A stretch of 5,869 bases of DNA from Bacteroidales bacterium (GTDB taxonomy: Bacteria; Bacteroidota; Bacteroidia; Bacteroidales; UBA7960): assembly GCA_007132825.1 (NCBI GenBank), contig SLNX01000080.1, forward strand, positions 1 through 5,869, read 5' to 3'. This document shows positions 1 through 5,869 of this stretch, piece by piece. Under the pieces are notes generated by a model. The model was not told the origin of the DNA. It saw nothing but the letters and a program-made list of their open reading frames with translations, and did not search any database. Made by a program: the position numbers and the translations under genes. Position 1 is the stretch's first letter; each line of letters starts with the position of its first letter.

Positions 1-48
1 CTTTCTTCTCCTCTTTCTTCTCCTCTTTCTTCTCCTCTTTCTTCTCTT
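1..48 (-). repeat. 12-bp tandem repeat encoding an EEKK tail in S1
   Basis: On the plus strand the unit ctttcttctcct occurs three times exactly (1-12, 13-24, 25-36) and a fourth time with one mismatch (37-48). In the rpsA frame each unit encodes Glu-Glu-Lys-Lys. A less regular Lys/Glu-rich stretch continues inward to about base 75. The unit is a multiple of three, so gain or loss of copies would change tail length without shifting the frame. The array touches the window edge, so its copy number is unknown. Confidence 0.9.
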
Positions 49-2299
49 CCTTCTTTTCTTCTTGCTTCTTCTCAGCAGCTGCTCGGGCTTCAAGCTTTTT
101 TATTGCTTCCTCTTTTTTGGCTGATTGTTCTGTTTTTTCAGTTTTTTCAATTTCTGATTTCAGGTTTGCAAGTACATCAAGGTCGCCAAGGGTTGTTTTC
201 TCAAGGCTGTCTTTCATTTTCTTGACAGCTTTCTTGGTCGCTTTTTCCCTGGTTTTCTTTTCAGATATTTCAGATGCCCTTTCGGCATATTTCACATCCT
301 GGAAAACTTTGGTATGGGAAACCACAATTTTCTTGCTTTCCTTGTTGAATTCAATCACTTTAAAGTCAAGGGTTTCATCCATCTTGGCGGCAGTGCCATC
401 CTCTTTTACGATATGCCTTGTCGGGGCAAAACCTTCAACGCCATAAGGCAGAGCAACAATTACTCCCTTATCGGATGTACCAACAATGGTTCCCTGGTGT
501 ACTGAATCAATTACAAATACAGACTCAAATACATCCCACGGGTTCTCTTCCAGCTGCTTATGGCCAAGGCTCAGACGACGGTTTTCCTTATCTACATCAA
601 GAACTACAACCTCAATGCTTTCACCGATCTTGGTGAATTCAGCAGGATGCTTGATTTTTTTACTCCAGCTCAAGTCGCTGATGTGAATCAGTCCGTCAAC
701 CCCCTCTTCAAGTTCAACAAAGATTCCAAAGTTGGTAAAATTGCGAACAGTGGCAGTTGTTTTTGTGCCAACGGCATATTTCTCATGGATATTCTCCCAT
801 GGATCGGGAATCAGTTGTTTGATGCCCAGAGACATTTTGCGCTCTTCACGATCGAGGGTCAGGATTACGGCTTCTACTTCGTCACCTACTTTCAGGAAAT
901 CCTGTGCGGTGCGCAGATGTTGTGACCATGACATTTCCGAAACGTGGATCAGACCTTCTACCCCTGATGCGATTTCAATGAACGCACCATAATCGGCAAT
1001 CACGACAACTTTTCCTTTTACCTTGTCACCAATCTTGAGTTCAGGGTCGAGTGAATCCCATGGATGTGGTGTAAGCTGTTTCAGGCCAAGTGCAATACGC
1101 TTTTTGTTCTCATCAAAGTCAAGAATTACTACATTGATCTTCTCATCCAGCTTAACAATTTCTTCCGGATGGTTGATACGGCCCCAGGAGAGGTCCGTAA
1201 TGTGGATAAGACCGTCAACGCCTCCCAGGTCAACAAATACACCGTAAGAGGTTATATTTTTCACAGTACCTTCAAGGATTTGCCCTTTTTCAAGCTTGGC
1301 AATAATTTCGGCTTTCTGGATTTCAAGTTCTGCCTCTATAAGTGCTTTGTGGGAAACAACTACGTTTTTATATTCATGATTGATCTTAACCACTTTGAAG
1401 TCCATGGTTTTGCCAACATAGATGTCATAGTCACGGATCGGCTTCACATCAATCTGTGAACCGGGGAGGAAGGCTTCGATACCGAATACATCCACAATAA
1501 GACCACCTTTTGTACGGCATTTCACAAATCCCTGGATGATTTCGTCATTTTCCTTCGCCTGGTTAATCCTTTCCCATGAACGCAGCGTGCGTGCTTTCTT
1601 ATGCGATAGCACGAGCTGTCCGGTACTGTCTTCCTGACTTTCGACGTATACTTCAATGGTGTCACCGATTTTCAGGTCGGGGTTATAACGCAACTCCGCT
1701 GCTGGAAGAATGCCGTCTGATTTGAAACCAATGTTTACCACAACTTCACGGGTGTTTTTAGACACCACGGTGCCATCGATCACCTCGCCTTCACCAATGG
1801 ACTTCAGCGTTTCCTCATAAATATTTTCAAGACGCTCACGTTCCTCTTTGGAGTAAAGGTCCAGTTTTGTATCGGCAGCATCCCAGTCAAATTCACCTGG
1901 CACCTGCTCTTCAAATACCGATTCATCGGTTTTTTCAGGCAACTGCTCTTTACCAATTGGTTTTTGTGAATCCTCAATGGCCACTTCAACAGAAGGATCC
2001 TCTTTTTTCTCTTCAGAAACTGCTTCTGTGATTTCAGCTTTCTCCTCTTCAGATATCTGATCAGGCGCCTCTTCTGCAATCAACTCTTCAGATTTTTCTG
2101 CTACAGGCTCTTCCTTAGGCTCTTCCTTAGGCTCTTCTGCGTTTGGCTTCTCAGCCATTTCTTCCTGTTGTTGAGGTTCTTCTTTGCCTTGCGCTTCAAC
2201 ATCTTTTTTCTCTTCAGCCTGCGCTTCGTTTTGCTGATGTTTGGTTTCTTCTACCGGCTTGTCTTCTTGAGAAGCGGTGTTTTTTTGTTCTTCAGACAT
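1..2299 (-). CDS. rpsA: 30S ribosomal protein S1 (3' end missing at the left edge)
   Basis: This protein of the small ribosomal subunit binds mRNA and helps deliver it to the ribosome. Translating the minus strand from the ATG at 2299 gives 766 open codons with no stop before base 1, so the C-terminus lies outside the window. An in-frame TAA (2303-2305) two codons upstream fixes the start at 2299 or later. Residues 1 to about 135 are a Glu/Pro/Lys-rich acidic tail. Six S1 (OB-fold) domains then begin near residues 170, 252, 337, 423, 510 and 594; domains 3-5 carry the classic GLIHxSxLSW-type motif (for example GVDGLIHITDLSW). Domains 1, 2 and 6 are more divergent. The segment TTLGDLDVL near residue 705 resembles the usual C-terminal end of Bacteroidota S1, but here a Lys/Glu-rich tail of at least 50 residues follows. 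No Shine-Dalgarno sequence precedes the ATG, only AT-rich DNA, as is usual in Bacteroidota. M48 is a possible but less likely start. Confidence 0.97.
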   Translation of the reverse strand, partial: MSEEQKNTASQEDKPVEETKHQQNEAQAEEKKDVEAQGKEEPQQQEEMAEKPNAEEPKEEPKEEPVAEKSEELIAEEAPDQISEEEKAEITEAVSEEKKEDPSVEVAIEDSQKPIGKEQLPEKTDESVFEEQVPGEFDWDAADTKLDLYSKEERERLENIYEETLKSIGEGEVIDGTVVSKNTREVVVNIGFKSDGILPAAELRYNPDLKIGDTIEVYVESQEDSTGQLVLSHKKARTLRSWERINQAKENDEIIQGFVKCRTKGGLIVDVFGIEAFLPGSQIDVKPIRDYDIYVGKTMDFKVVKINHEYKNVVVSHKALIEAELEIQKAEIIAKLEKGQILEGTVKNITSYGVFVDLGGVDGLIHITDLSWGRINHPEEIVKLDEKINVVILDFDENKKRIALGLKQLTPHPWDSLDPELKIGDKVKGKVVVIADYGAFIEIASGVEGLIHVSEMSWSQHLRTAQDFLKVGDEVEAVILTLDREERKMSLGIKQLIPDPWENIHEKYAVGTKTTATVRNFTNFGIFVELEEGVDGLIHISDLSWSKKIKHPAEFTKIGESIEVVVLDVDKENRRLSLGHKQLEENPWDVFESVFVIDSVHQGTIVGTSDKGVIVALPYGVEGFAPTRHIVKEDGTAAKMDETLDFKVIEFNKESKKIVVSHTKVFQDVKYAERASEISEKKTREKATKKAVKKMKDSLEKTTLGDLDVLANLKSEIEKTEKTEQSAKKEEAIKKLEARAAAEKKQEEKKEEKKEEKKEEKKEEKK
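2106..2137 (-). repeat. 12-bp tandem repeat encoding EEPK in the S1 N-terminal tail
   Basis: The unit ggctcttcctta appears twice in full (2106-2117, 2118-2129) and then as a partial third copy (2130-2137). It encodes Glu-Glu-Pro-Lys repeats inside the acidic N-terminal extension of S1, near residues 54-65. Like the C-terminal array it is an in-frame 12-bp unit, which suggests that both disordered tails grew by local duplication. Confidence 0.8.
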
Positions 2300-2326
2300 T
2301 AATTAATAAAATTTCACTTGTGGCTA

Positions 2327-2374
2327 TTTCGAAAATAAATTTCTTTGATTTTGTAATTTTTTGATAATTCGAAA
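2327..2374 (-). promoter_or_regulatory. Inverted repeat in the rpsA leader
   Basis: Arms tttcgaa (2327-2333) and ttcgaaa (2368-2374) are perfect 7-base reverse complements separated by 34 AT-rich bases. They lie within the leader about 28-75 bases upstream of the rpsA ATG. They could pair in the mRNA or mark a protein site. E. coli S1 represses its own translation through its leader, but nothing here shows that this leader does the same. The arms are AT-rich, so chance is possible. Confidence 0.3.
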
Positions 2375-2403
2375 CAACCGGGTTAAACAATAAAGATTCA
2401 GGG

Positions 2404-2415
2404 CCCGCAAACGGG
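2404..2415 (-). other. Small GC-rich hairpin at the predicted 5' end of rpsA mRNA
   Basis: The minus strand reads CCCG-TTTG-CGGG: a perfect 4-bp GC stem with a 4-base loop, in otherwise AT-rich DNA. It falls almost exactly at the start of the transcript predicted from the TATCTTTG element. A 5'-terminal hairpin could protect the mRNA or affect early transcription. It is not a terminator, as no T-run follows. The stem is visible in the sequence; the role is inference. Confidence 0.45.
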
Positions 2416-2419
2416 ACTG

Positions 2420-2449
2420 CAAAGATAGAAAAAAATAATAAACAGAAAA
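2420..2449 (-). promoter_or_regulatory. Probable rpsA promoter, Bacteroidota type
   Basis: On the minus strand TATCTTTG (2427-2420) matches the Bacteroidota -7 consensus TANNTTTG exactly. A TTTT at 2449-2446, one mismatch from the -33 consensus TTTG, lies 18 bases upstream within a very T-rich stretch. Transcription would begin at about 2417-2414, giving rpsA a leader of roughly 115 bases. The -33 half is weak. The location between lon and rpsA supports separate transcription of rpsA. Confidence 0.7.
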
Positions 2450-2493
2450 CTAAAAATCAGCACATAAGAAAATTCAGGACATGGCACTTTCCT

Positions 2494-4986
2494 CTATGCG
2501 GGCACAGCCTCGCCATTTGATTTGTACATACAGTGGTCAACCACCTGGATCATCTCATCAACATATTCAAAGTCAACGCCTTTCAGATATATCGGGTTAA
2601 TTTCATCCACATTTTTCCGGTTTTCCTTTGACAGGATGATTTTTTGGATTCCTGCGCGCTTAGCGGCAAGAATTTTTTCTTTAATTCCTCCGACAGGCAA
2701 TACTTTTCCCCTCAGCGTTATTTCTCCGGTCATGGCAACGGATGGTTTCGACTTTCTTTTTGAGAATGCAGATGCCAGTGCAGCAAACATGGTGATGCCG
2801 GCAGATGGACCATCTTTAGGTGTGGCTCCTTCCGGCACGTGGATGTGCACATTGTTTTTCTGGAACATGTCGGGGTCTATTCCAAGATCGTCTGCGTGGG
2901 ATTTCAGGTATTCGTAGGCCAGGGTGGCAGATTCTTTCATCACATCACCCAAACTTCCGGTAAGACTAAGTGCTCCTTTTCCCTTGCTGATGCTAACCTC
3001 CACAAAAAGAGTTTGCCCACCTGCCATGGTCCAGGCAAGGCCGGTCATCACACCCGAAATATTTCCTGCCAGGCTCTGATCGCGGCTGAATTTAGGAGCA
3101 CCAAGAATATCTGTAAGATCCTCAGGCTTCAGTTTTGAATCATGGTGTTTGCCAATTACAATGTCACGGGCTTTGGCCCTGATCACTTTGGCAATTGTTT
3201 TTTCAAGGCTTCTGACACCCGATTCACGGGTATAATCCTGGATGATCTTTTCCAGAACTTTTTTGGAAAAATTAAGCTGATCTTTCTTTACACCGTGTGC
3301 ATCCAGCTGTTTGGGGATCAAATGGCGGCGGGCAATCTCCTGTTTCTCTTCCACAATGTAGCCGCTTAGGTCAATCACCTCCATCCGGTCGCGCAAGGCT
3401 GGCTGAATGCCTGCAAGGGTGTTGGCTGTGGCAATGAACATGATGTTTGATAGATCATATTCAACCTCAAGGTAGTTGTCGTAAAAACTGTTGTTCTGTT
3501 CTGGGTCAAGCACTTCCAGCAATGCGGAAGAGGGATCTCCCGAGAAGGTCTTATAACCAACCTTATCTACCTCATCAAGTACAAATACGGGGTTGGAGGA
3601 CCCGGCTTTTTTCAGATTCTGGATGATTCGTCCGGGCATAGCACCTACATAAGTTTTTCGGTGGCCGCGAATTTCGGCCTCATCACGCAAGCCCCCAAGC
3701 GACATGCGGATGTATCTCCTTCCAATTGCGCGGGCTATAGATTTGCCAAGCGATGTTTTTCCAACCCCAGGGGGGCCCACAAAGCATAAAATGGGAGATT
3801 TCATATCCCCCTTCAGCTTGAGTACGGCCAGGTATTCAATGATCCTGTCCTTAATCTTCTCCAGGCCATAATGATCTTTGTCCAAAATCCTTTGGGCCTT
3901 TTTTAAATCAAAATTATCAGGAGTAAACTCGTTCCACGGAAGCTCAATAAGTGTTTCCAGATAGTTCATTTGCACCGTATATTCCATGGCAGCCGGATTC
4001 ATCCGCTGCAACCGGGCAACCTCTTTATCAAACACAGTTTTTATCTGCTTACTCCATTGTTTTTTTCCGGCACGCTCCTTCAGATCATTGATCTGCTGCT
4101 GATGCGGACTGCCACCCAACTCCTCCTGAATGGTTTTAAGTTGTTGGCCAAGAATGTAATCACGCTGCTGCTTGTCAATGTCCACCTTAACTTTCGAATG
4201 GATCTGGTTCTTCAGTTCTACCACCTGCAACTCCTTGTTCAAGTGTTCCAATACCAGGTTGGCCCTTTTGTTCAGGTCAGGAATGTCAAGCAACTTCTGT
4301 TTTTCCGTGATCTCAATATTCAGGTTTGAAGAGATGAAGTTGACCAGAAAGGCGGGGCTTTCAATGTTTTTCAAGGCAAATGCCGCTTCGCTGGGCACAT
4401 TGGGTGAAAGTTTGACAATCTGAATGGCCAGGTCCTTTATCGTTGAGATCAAAGCCTCAAACTTTTTGTCTTTTTCAGGCTTTTTTGGCTCGCTAAATGG
4501 CTTTATTTGAGCCATGAAGTAGGGCTCAGTTTGTGTAAGTGCCTGCATTTCAAAACGCTTCTTGCCCTGAATAATCACTGTGGTATTGCCATCTGGCATT
4601 TGCAGAATTTTTATAATATAAGCTGCCGTACCAACTTTGTAAAGATCATCAAAACCGGGGTCTTCAACATCGGCATCCTTTTGGGCAACCACACCGATAA
4701 TCCTGCTTTGTTTGTATATGTCCCTAACCAGCTTAATCGATTTATCGCGGCTCACCGTGATAGGTATCACAACACCTGGGAATAAAACTGTATTCTTAAT
4801 TGGAAGTATGGCCAGCTCCTCAGGAATCTCCTCAGCTGCCATTTGCTGTTCTTCCTCTGTCGATAAAAGGGGAATAAACTCGCTGTCGCCGTCTATGCCA
4901 TCCCTGCCAATGTAAATATCATGATCTGAAAAAATACCCATAAAATAATCGGTCAAATTGTCATTAATAATATGCAAAAAAGTCAT
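2494..4986 (-). CDS. lon: ATP-dependent Lon protease (endopeptidase La)
   Basis: Lon is a cytoplasmic homohexamer that unfolds and degrades misfolded and short-lived regulatory proteins using ATP. The 830-residue frame is complete, ending in TAG at 2494-2496. Domains (counted from the first ATG) are an N-terminal substrate-binding domain at about 57-250 (starting LAILPIKNTVLFPGVVIPIT), a helical, probably coiled-coil linker at about 250-330, an AAA+ ATPase at about 340-600, and the protease domain at about 630-830. Walker A is GPPGVGKT (404-411), Walker B is VFVLDEVD (467-474), and R532/R534 lie in the arginine-finger region. The Ser-Lys dyad is S728 (in KDGPSAG) and K771 (in GGIKEK), matching S679/K722 of E. 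coli Lon, so the enzyme should be active. An in-frame TGA (4993-4995) rules out a start further upstream. A promoter-like element abuts the 4986 ATG, so the ATG at 4941 (M16, MGIFSDHDIY) may be the true start, giving 815 residues. Confidence 0.99.
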   Translation of the reverse strand: MTFLHIINDNLTDYFMGIFSDHDIYIGRDGIDGDSEFIPLLSTEEEQQMAAEEIPEELAILPIKNTVLFPGVVIPITVSRDKSIKLVRDIYKQSRIIGVVAQKDADVEDPGFDDLYKVGTAAYIIKILQMPDGNTTVIIQGKKRFEMQALTQTEPYFMAQIKPFSEPKKPEKDKKFEALISTIKDLAIQIVKLSPNVPSEAAFALKNIESPAFLVNFISSNLNIEITEKQKLLDIPDLNKRANLVLEHLNKELQVVELKNQIHSKVKVDIDKQQRDYILGQQLKTIQEELGGSPHQQQINDLKERAGKKQWSKQIKTVFDKEVARLQRMNPAAMEYTVQMNYLETLIELPWNEFTPDNFDLKKAQRILDKDHYGLEKIKDRIIEYLAVLKLKGDMKSPILCFVGPPGVGKTSLGKSIARAIGRRYIRMSLGGLRDEAEIRGHRKTYVGAMPGRIIQNLKKAGSSNPVFVLDEVDKVGYKTFSGDPSSALLEVLDPEQNNSFYDNYLEVEYDLSNIMFIATANTLAGIQPALRDRMEVIDLSGYIVEEKQEIARRHLIPKQLDAHGVKKDQLNFSKKVLEKIIQDYTRESGVRSLEKTIAKVIRAKARDIVIGKHHDSKLKPEDLTDILGAPKFSRDQSLAGNISGVMTGLAWTMAGGQTLFVEVSISKGKGALSLTGSLGDVMKESATLAYEYLKSHADDLGIDPDMFQKNNVHIHVPEGATPKDGPSAGITMFAALASAFSKRKSKPSVAMTGEITLRGKVLPVGGIKEKILAAKRAGIQKIILSKENRKNVDEINPIYLKGVDFEYVDEMIQVVDHCMYKSNGEAVPA

Positions 4987-4987
4987 A

Positions 4988-5018
4988 CAAAATCAGCACC
5001 AATGTCAGACAAGACAAA
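4988..5018 (-). promoter_or_regulatory. Probable lon promoter, Bacteroidota type
   Basis: On the minus strand a TTTG (5018-5015) is followed after 19 bases by TGATTTTG (4995-4988). This fits the Bacteroidota pattern of a -33 TTTG and a -7 TANNTTTG with one mismatch (A to G at the second base). The start of transcription would fall near 4985-4981, on or just past the first in-frame ATG of lon (4986-4984). If the promoter is real, translation should begin at the ATG at 4941, with a leader of about 40 bases. I see no CIRCE-type heat-shock operator in this gap. Confidence 0.5.
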
Positions 5019-5105
5019 CTATCCTTTTTTAAGTGTTTGTTTTGATGGATGTTGAGCCTAACTCTGCAGATCAGGGCTGATAAAATAATATGCTTCCCAT
5101 AACAT

Positions 5106-5196
5106 GAACAAGCGTTGTGCCATTCTTGGTGCATACAAGGCAGCCACCCCTTTTTTTGTTGTCAAAAAGGGTTTCTGCCTCTGCACAACGCTGTTC
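5106..5196. repeat. Large imperfect inverted repeat with nested stems
   Basis: In the gap between the GlmU-like gene and lon, three nested pairs of complementary segments can be read. The outer arms are 5106-5120 and 5183-5196 (agcgttgtgc with gcacaacgct perfect over 10 bp, then a 1-base bulge and 5 more pairs). The middle pair is aggcag (5138-5143) with ctgcct (5175-5180). The inner pair is cccttttt (5148-5155) with aaaaaggg (5164-5171) around an 8-base loop. Together they form a long, interrupted stem of about 91 bases. It starts 23 bases past the GlmU-like stop codon. It lacks a T-run after the stem on the minus strand, so it is not a standard intrinsic terminator. It could be a 3'-end structure protecting the upstream mRNA, a small structured RNA, or a short palindromic (REP/MITE-like) repeat. 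Which of these it is cannot be told from one copy. Confidence 0.6.
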
Positions 5197-5218
5197 TCCC
5201 TGTTTTAGAAAAATCGGT

Positions 5219-5869
5219 TTAAAGTATCTTTCGATATCCGAGTGTATGTTCAAAAACGTTCTTCAGGATTTGTTCATCGATGGCGGCAAACTCCAGGTTT
5301 CGTCGCGCATACACACGCCGGGCAACCTGCACCGCTTTTTCGATGTTAAAGGTCGTAAAACCAGAAACGCTGCCCCAGGAAAAAGAGGGGATGAAGTTAC
5401 GCATGAACCCTGCACCAAAGATCATGGCATTGACTCCTATTACTGTGCCTGTATTGAACATGGTGTTGATCCCACACTTGGTATGGTCACCCATAAAGGT
5501 GCCGCAAAACATCATGCCTGTATTTACGAAACTCTCTTCGGCATAGTCCCACAGGCGAACCTCTTCGTAATTGTTTTTCAGGTTGCTGGTATTGGTATCT
5601 GCACCCAGGTTACACCATTCCCCAATAACACTGTGGCCGAGGAATCCGTCATGGGCTTTATTGGTGTAACCAAAGATCACGGAAGACATCATCTCTCCAC
5701 CCACCTTACAGTAAGGACCAATGGATGACCCTTCATAGATTTTTGCACCCATCCTGACAACAGACCCCTCACCAATGCCAACAGGGCCTTTAATCAGGGC
5801 ACCGTCCATGATGTGTGCACCCTTGCCAATGTAAACAGGCCCTTTGGAAGCATTAATCATCGCCATGTC
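5219..5869 (-). CDS. GlmU-like nucleotidyltransferase/acyltransferase (5' part missing at the right edge)
   Basis: The frame is open through base 5869, so only the last 216 residues are seen; the stop is TAA at 5219-5221. The visible part is a left-handed parallel beta-helix of hexapeptide repeats (GPVYIGKGAHIMDGALIKGP, then GIGEGSVVRMGAKI and similar turns). It carries stretches I recognise from the Bacteroidota family called GlmU-like (alt_bact_glmU, TIGR03991): CNLGADTNTSNLKNNY, FCGTFMGDHTKCGINTMFNT and NFIPSFSWG. Family members are about 390 residues long, with an N-terminal sugar-phosphate nucleotidyltransferase domain that would lie beyond the window. They are thought to make UDP-N-acetylglucosamine, for peptidoglycan and lipopolysaccharide, in bacteria lacking classical GlmU. 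That role is family knowledge and only the acyltransferase-type half can be checked here. The internal ATG at 5866 is probably not the start, because the beta-helix is already under way and the preceding codon is open. Confidence 0.88.
   Translation of the reverse strand, partial: DMAMINASKGPVYIGKGAHIMDGALIKGPVGIGEGSVVRMGAKIYEGSSIGPYCKVGGEMMSSVIFGYTNKAHDGFLGHSVIGEWCNLGADTNTSNLKNNYEEVRLWDYAEESFVNTGMMFCGTFMGDHTKCGINTMFNTGTVIGVNAMIFGAGFMRNFIPSFSWGSVSGFTTFNIEKAVQVARRVYARRNLEFAAIDEQILKNVFEHTLGYRKIL

Noticed and set aside
560..1459. Several plus-strand open frames of 70-131 codons
   Set aside because: They lie opposite the S1 domains of rpsA and repeat with them; none has a known motif or start context.
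1804..2079. Minus-strand 91-codon basic frame within rpsA
   Set aside because: It is another frame of the low-complexity GAA/GAG/AAA-rich region encoding the S1 acidic tail; the Lys/Arg-rich product is typical of a frame shadow.
2464..2493. Possible terminator after lon (AGGA...TCCT pairing, then T-rich DNA)
   Set aside because: The stem is only about 4 bp with a 10-base loop and the following T tract is broken, so I do not call it a terminator.
4966..5093. Repeated aataatatgc (4966-4975 and 5084-5093) around the lon start
   Set aside because: It is a 10-base AT-rich word with no pairing or consistent position relative to the promoter; chance is adequate.
5071..5253. Minus-strand 60-codon open frame overlapping the end of the GlmU-like gene
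   Set aside because: Its ATG is out of frame inside the upstream gene, it has no recognisable family, and it is explained by chance reading through the inverted repeat at 5106-5196.
5117..5728. Plus-strand 203-codon open frame
   Set aside because: It lies opposite the GlmU-like gene, whose protein is clearly recognisable; the plus-strand product has no recognisable motif.

Overview
The window holds three genes, all on the minus strand: a GlmU-like sugar nucleotidyltransferase/acyltransferase (right, 5' part missing), an ATP-dependent Lon protease (complete, centre), and ribosomal protein S1 (left, 3' end missing). Transcription runs right to left.

The organism is most likely a member of Bacteroidota. 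Four things point there. The GlmU-like protein belongs to the family that replaces classical GlmU in that phylum. Lon and S1 look like the Bacteroidota forms, with an acidic N-terminal extension on S1. The -7 elements upstream of rpsA (a perfect TANNTTTG) and lon (one mismatch) fit the Bacteroidota sigma factor. Neither rpsA nor lon has a Shine-Dalgarno sequence. I cannot name the genus.

Layout, right to left. At 5869-5219 is the C-terminal left-handed beta-helix part of the GlmU-like protein. At 5218-4987 is a 232-base gap with a large imperfect inverted repeat (5106-5196) and a probable lon promoter (4988-5018). At 4986-2494 is lon; its promoter overlaps the first ATG, so the internal ATG at 4941 is the likelier start. 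At 2493-2300 is a 194-base gap with a strong rpsA promoter (2420-2449) and a leader of about 115 bases with two small inverted repeats. From 2299 to the left edge is rpsA, with six S1 domains between an acidic N-terminal tail and a Lys/Glu-rich C-terminal tail still open at base 1.

The genes are housekeeping: cell-envelope precursor supply, protein quality control and translation initiation. lon and rpsA each seem to have their own promoter, so they need not form an operon. I see no mobile element, CRISPR array, tRNA, rRNA or defence system, and no clear new system. The items most worth a second look are the structured element at 5106-5196, the extended S1 tails, and the lon start site.
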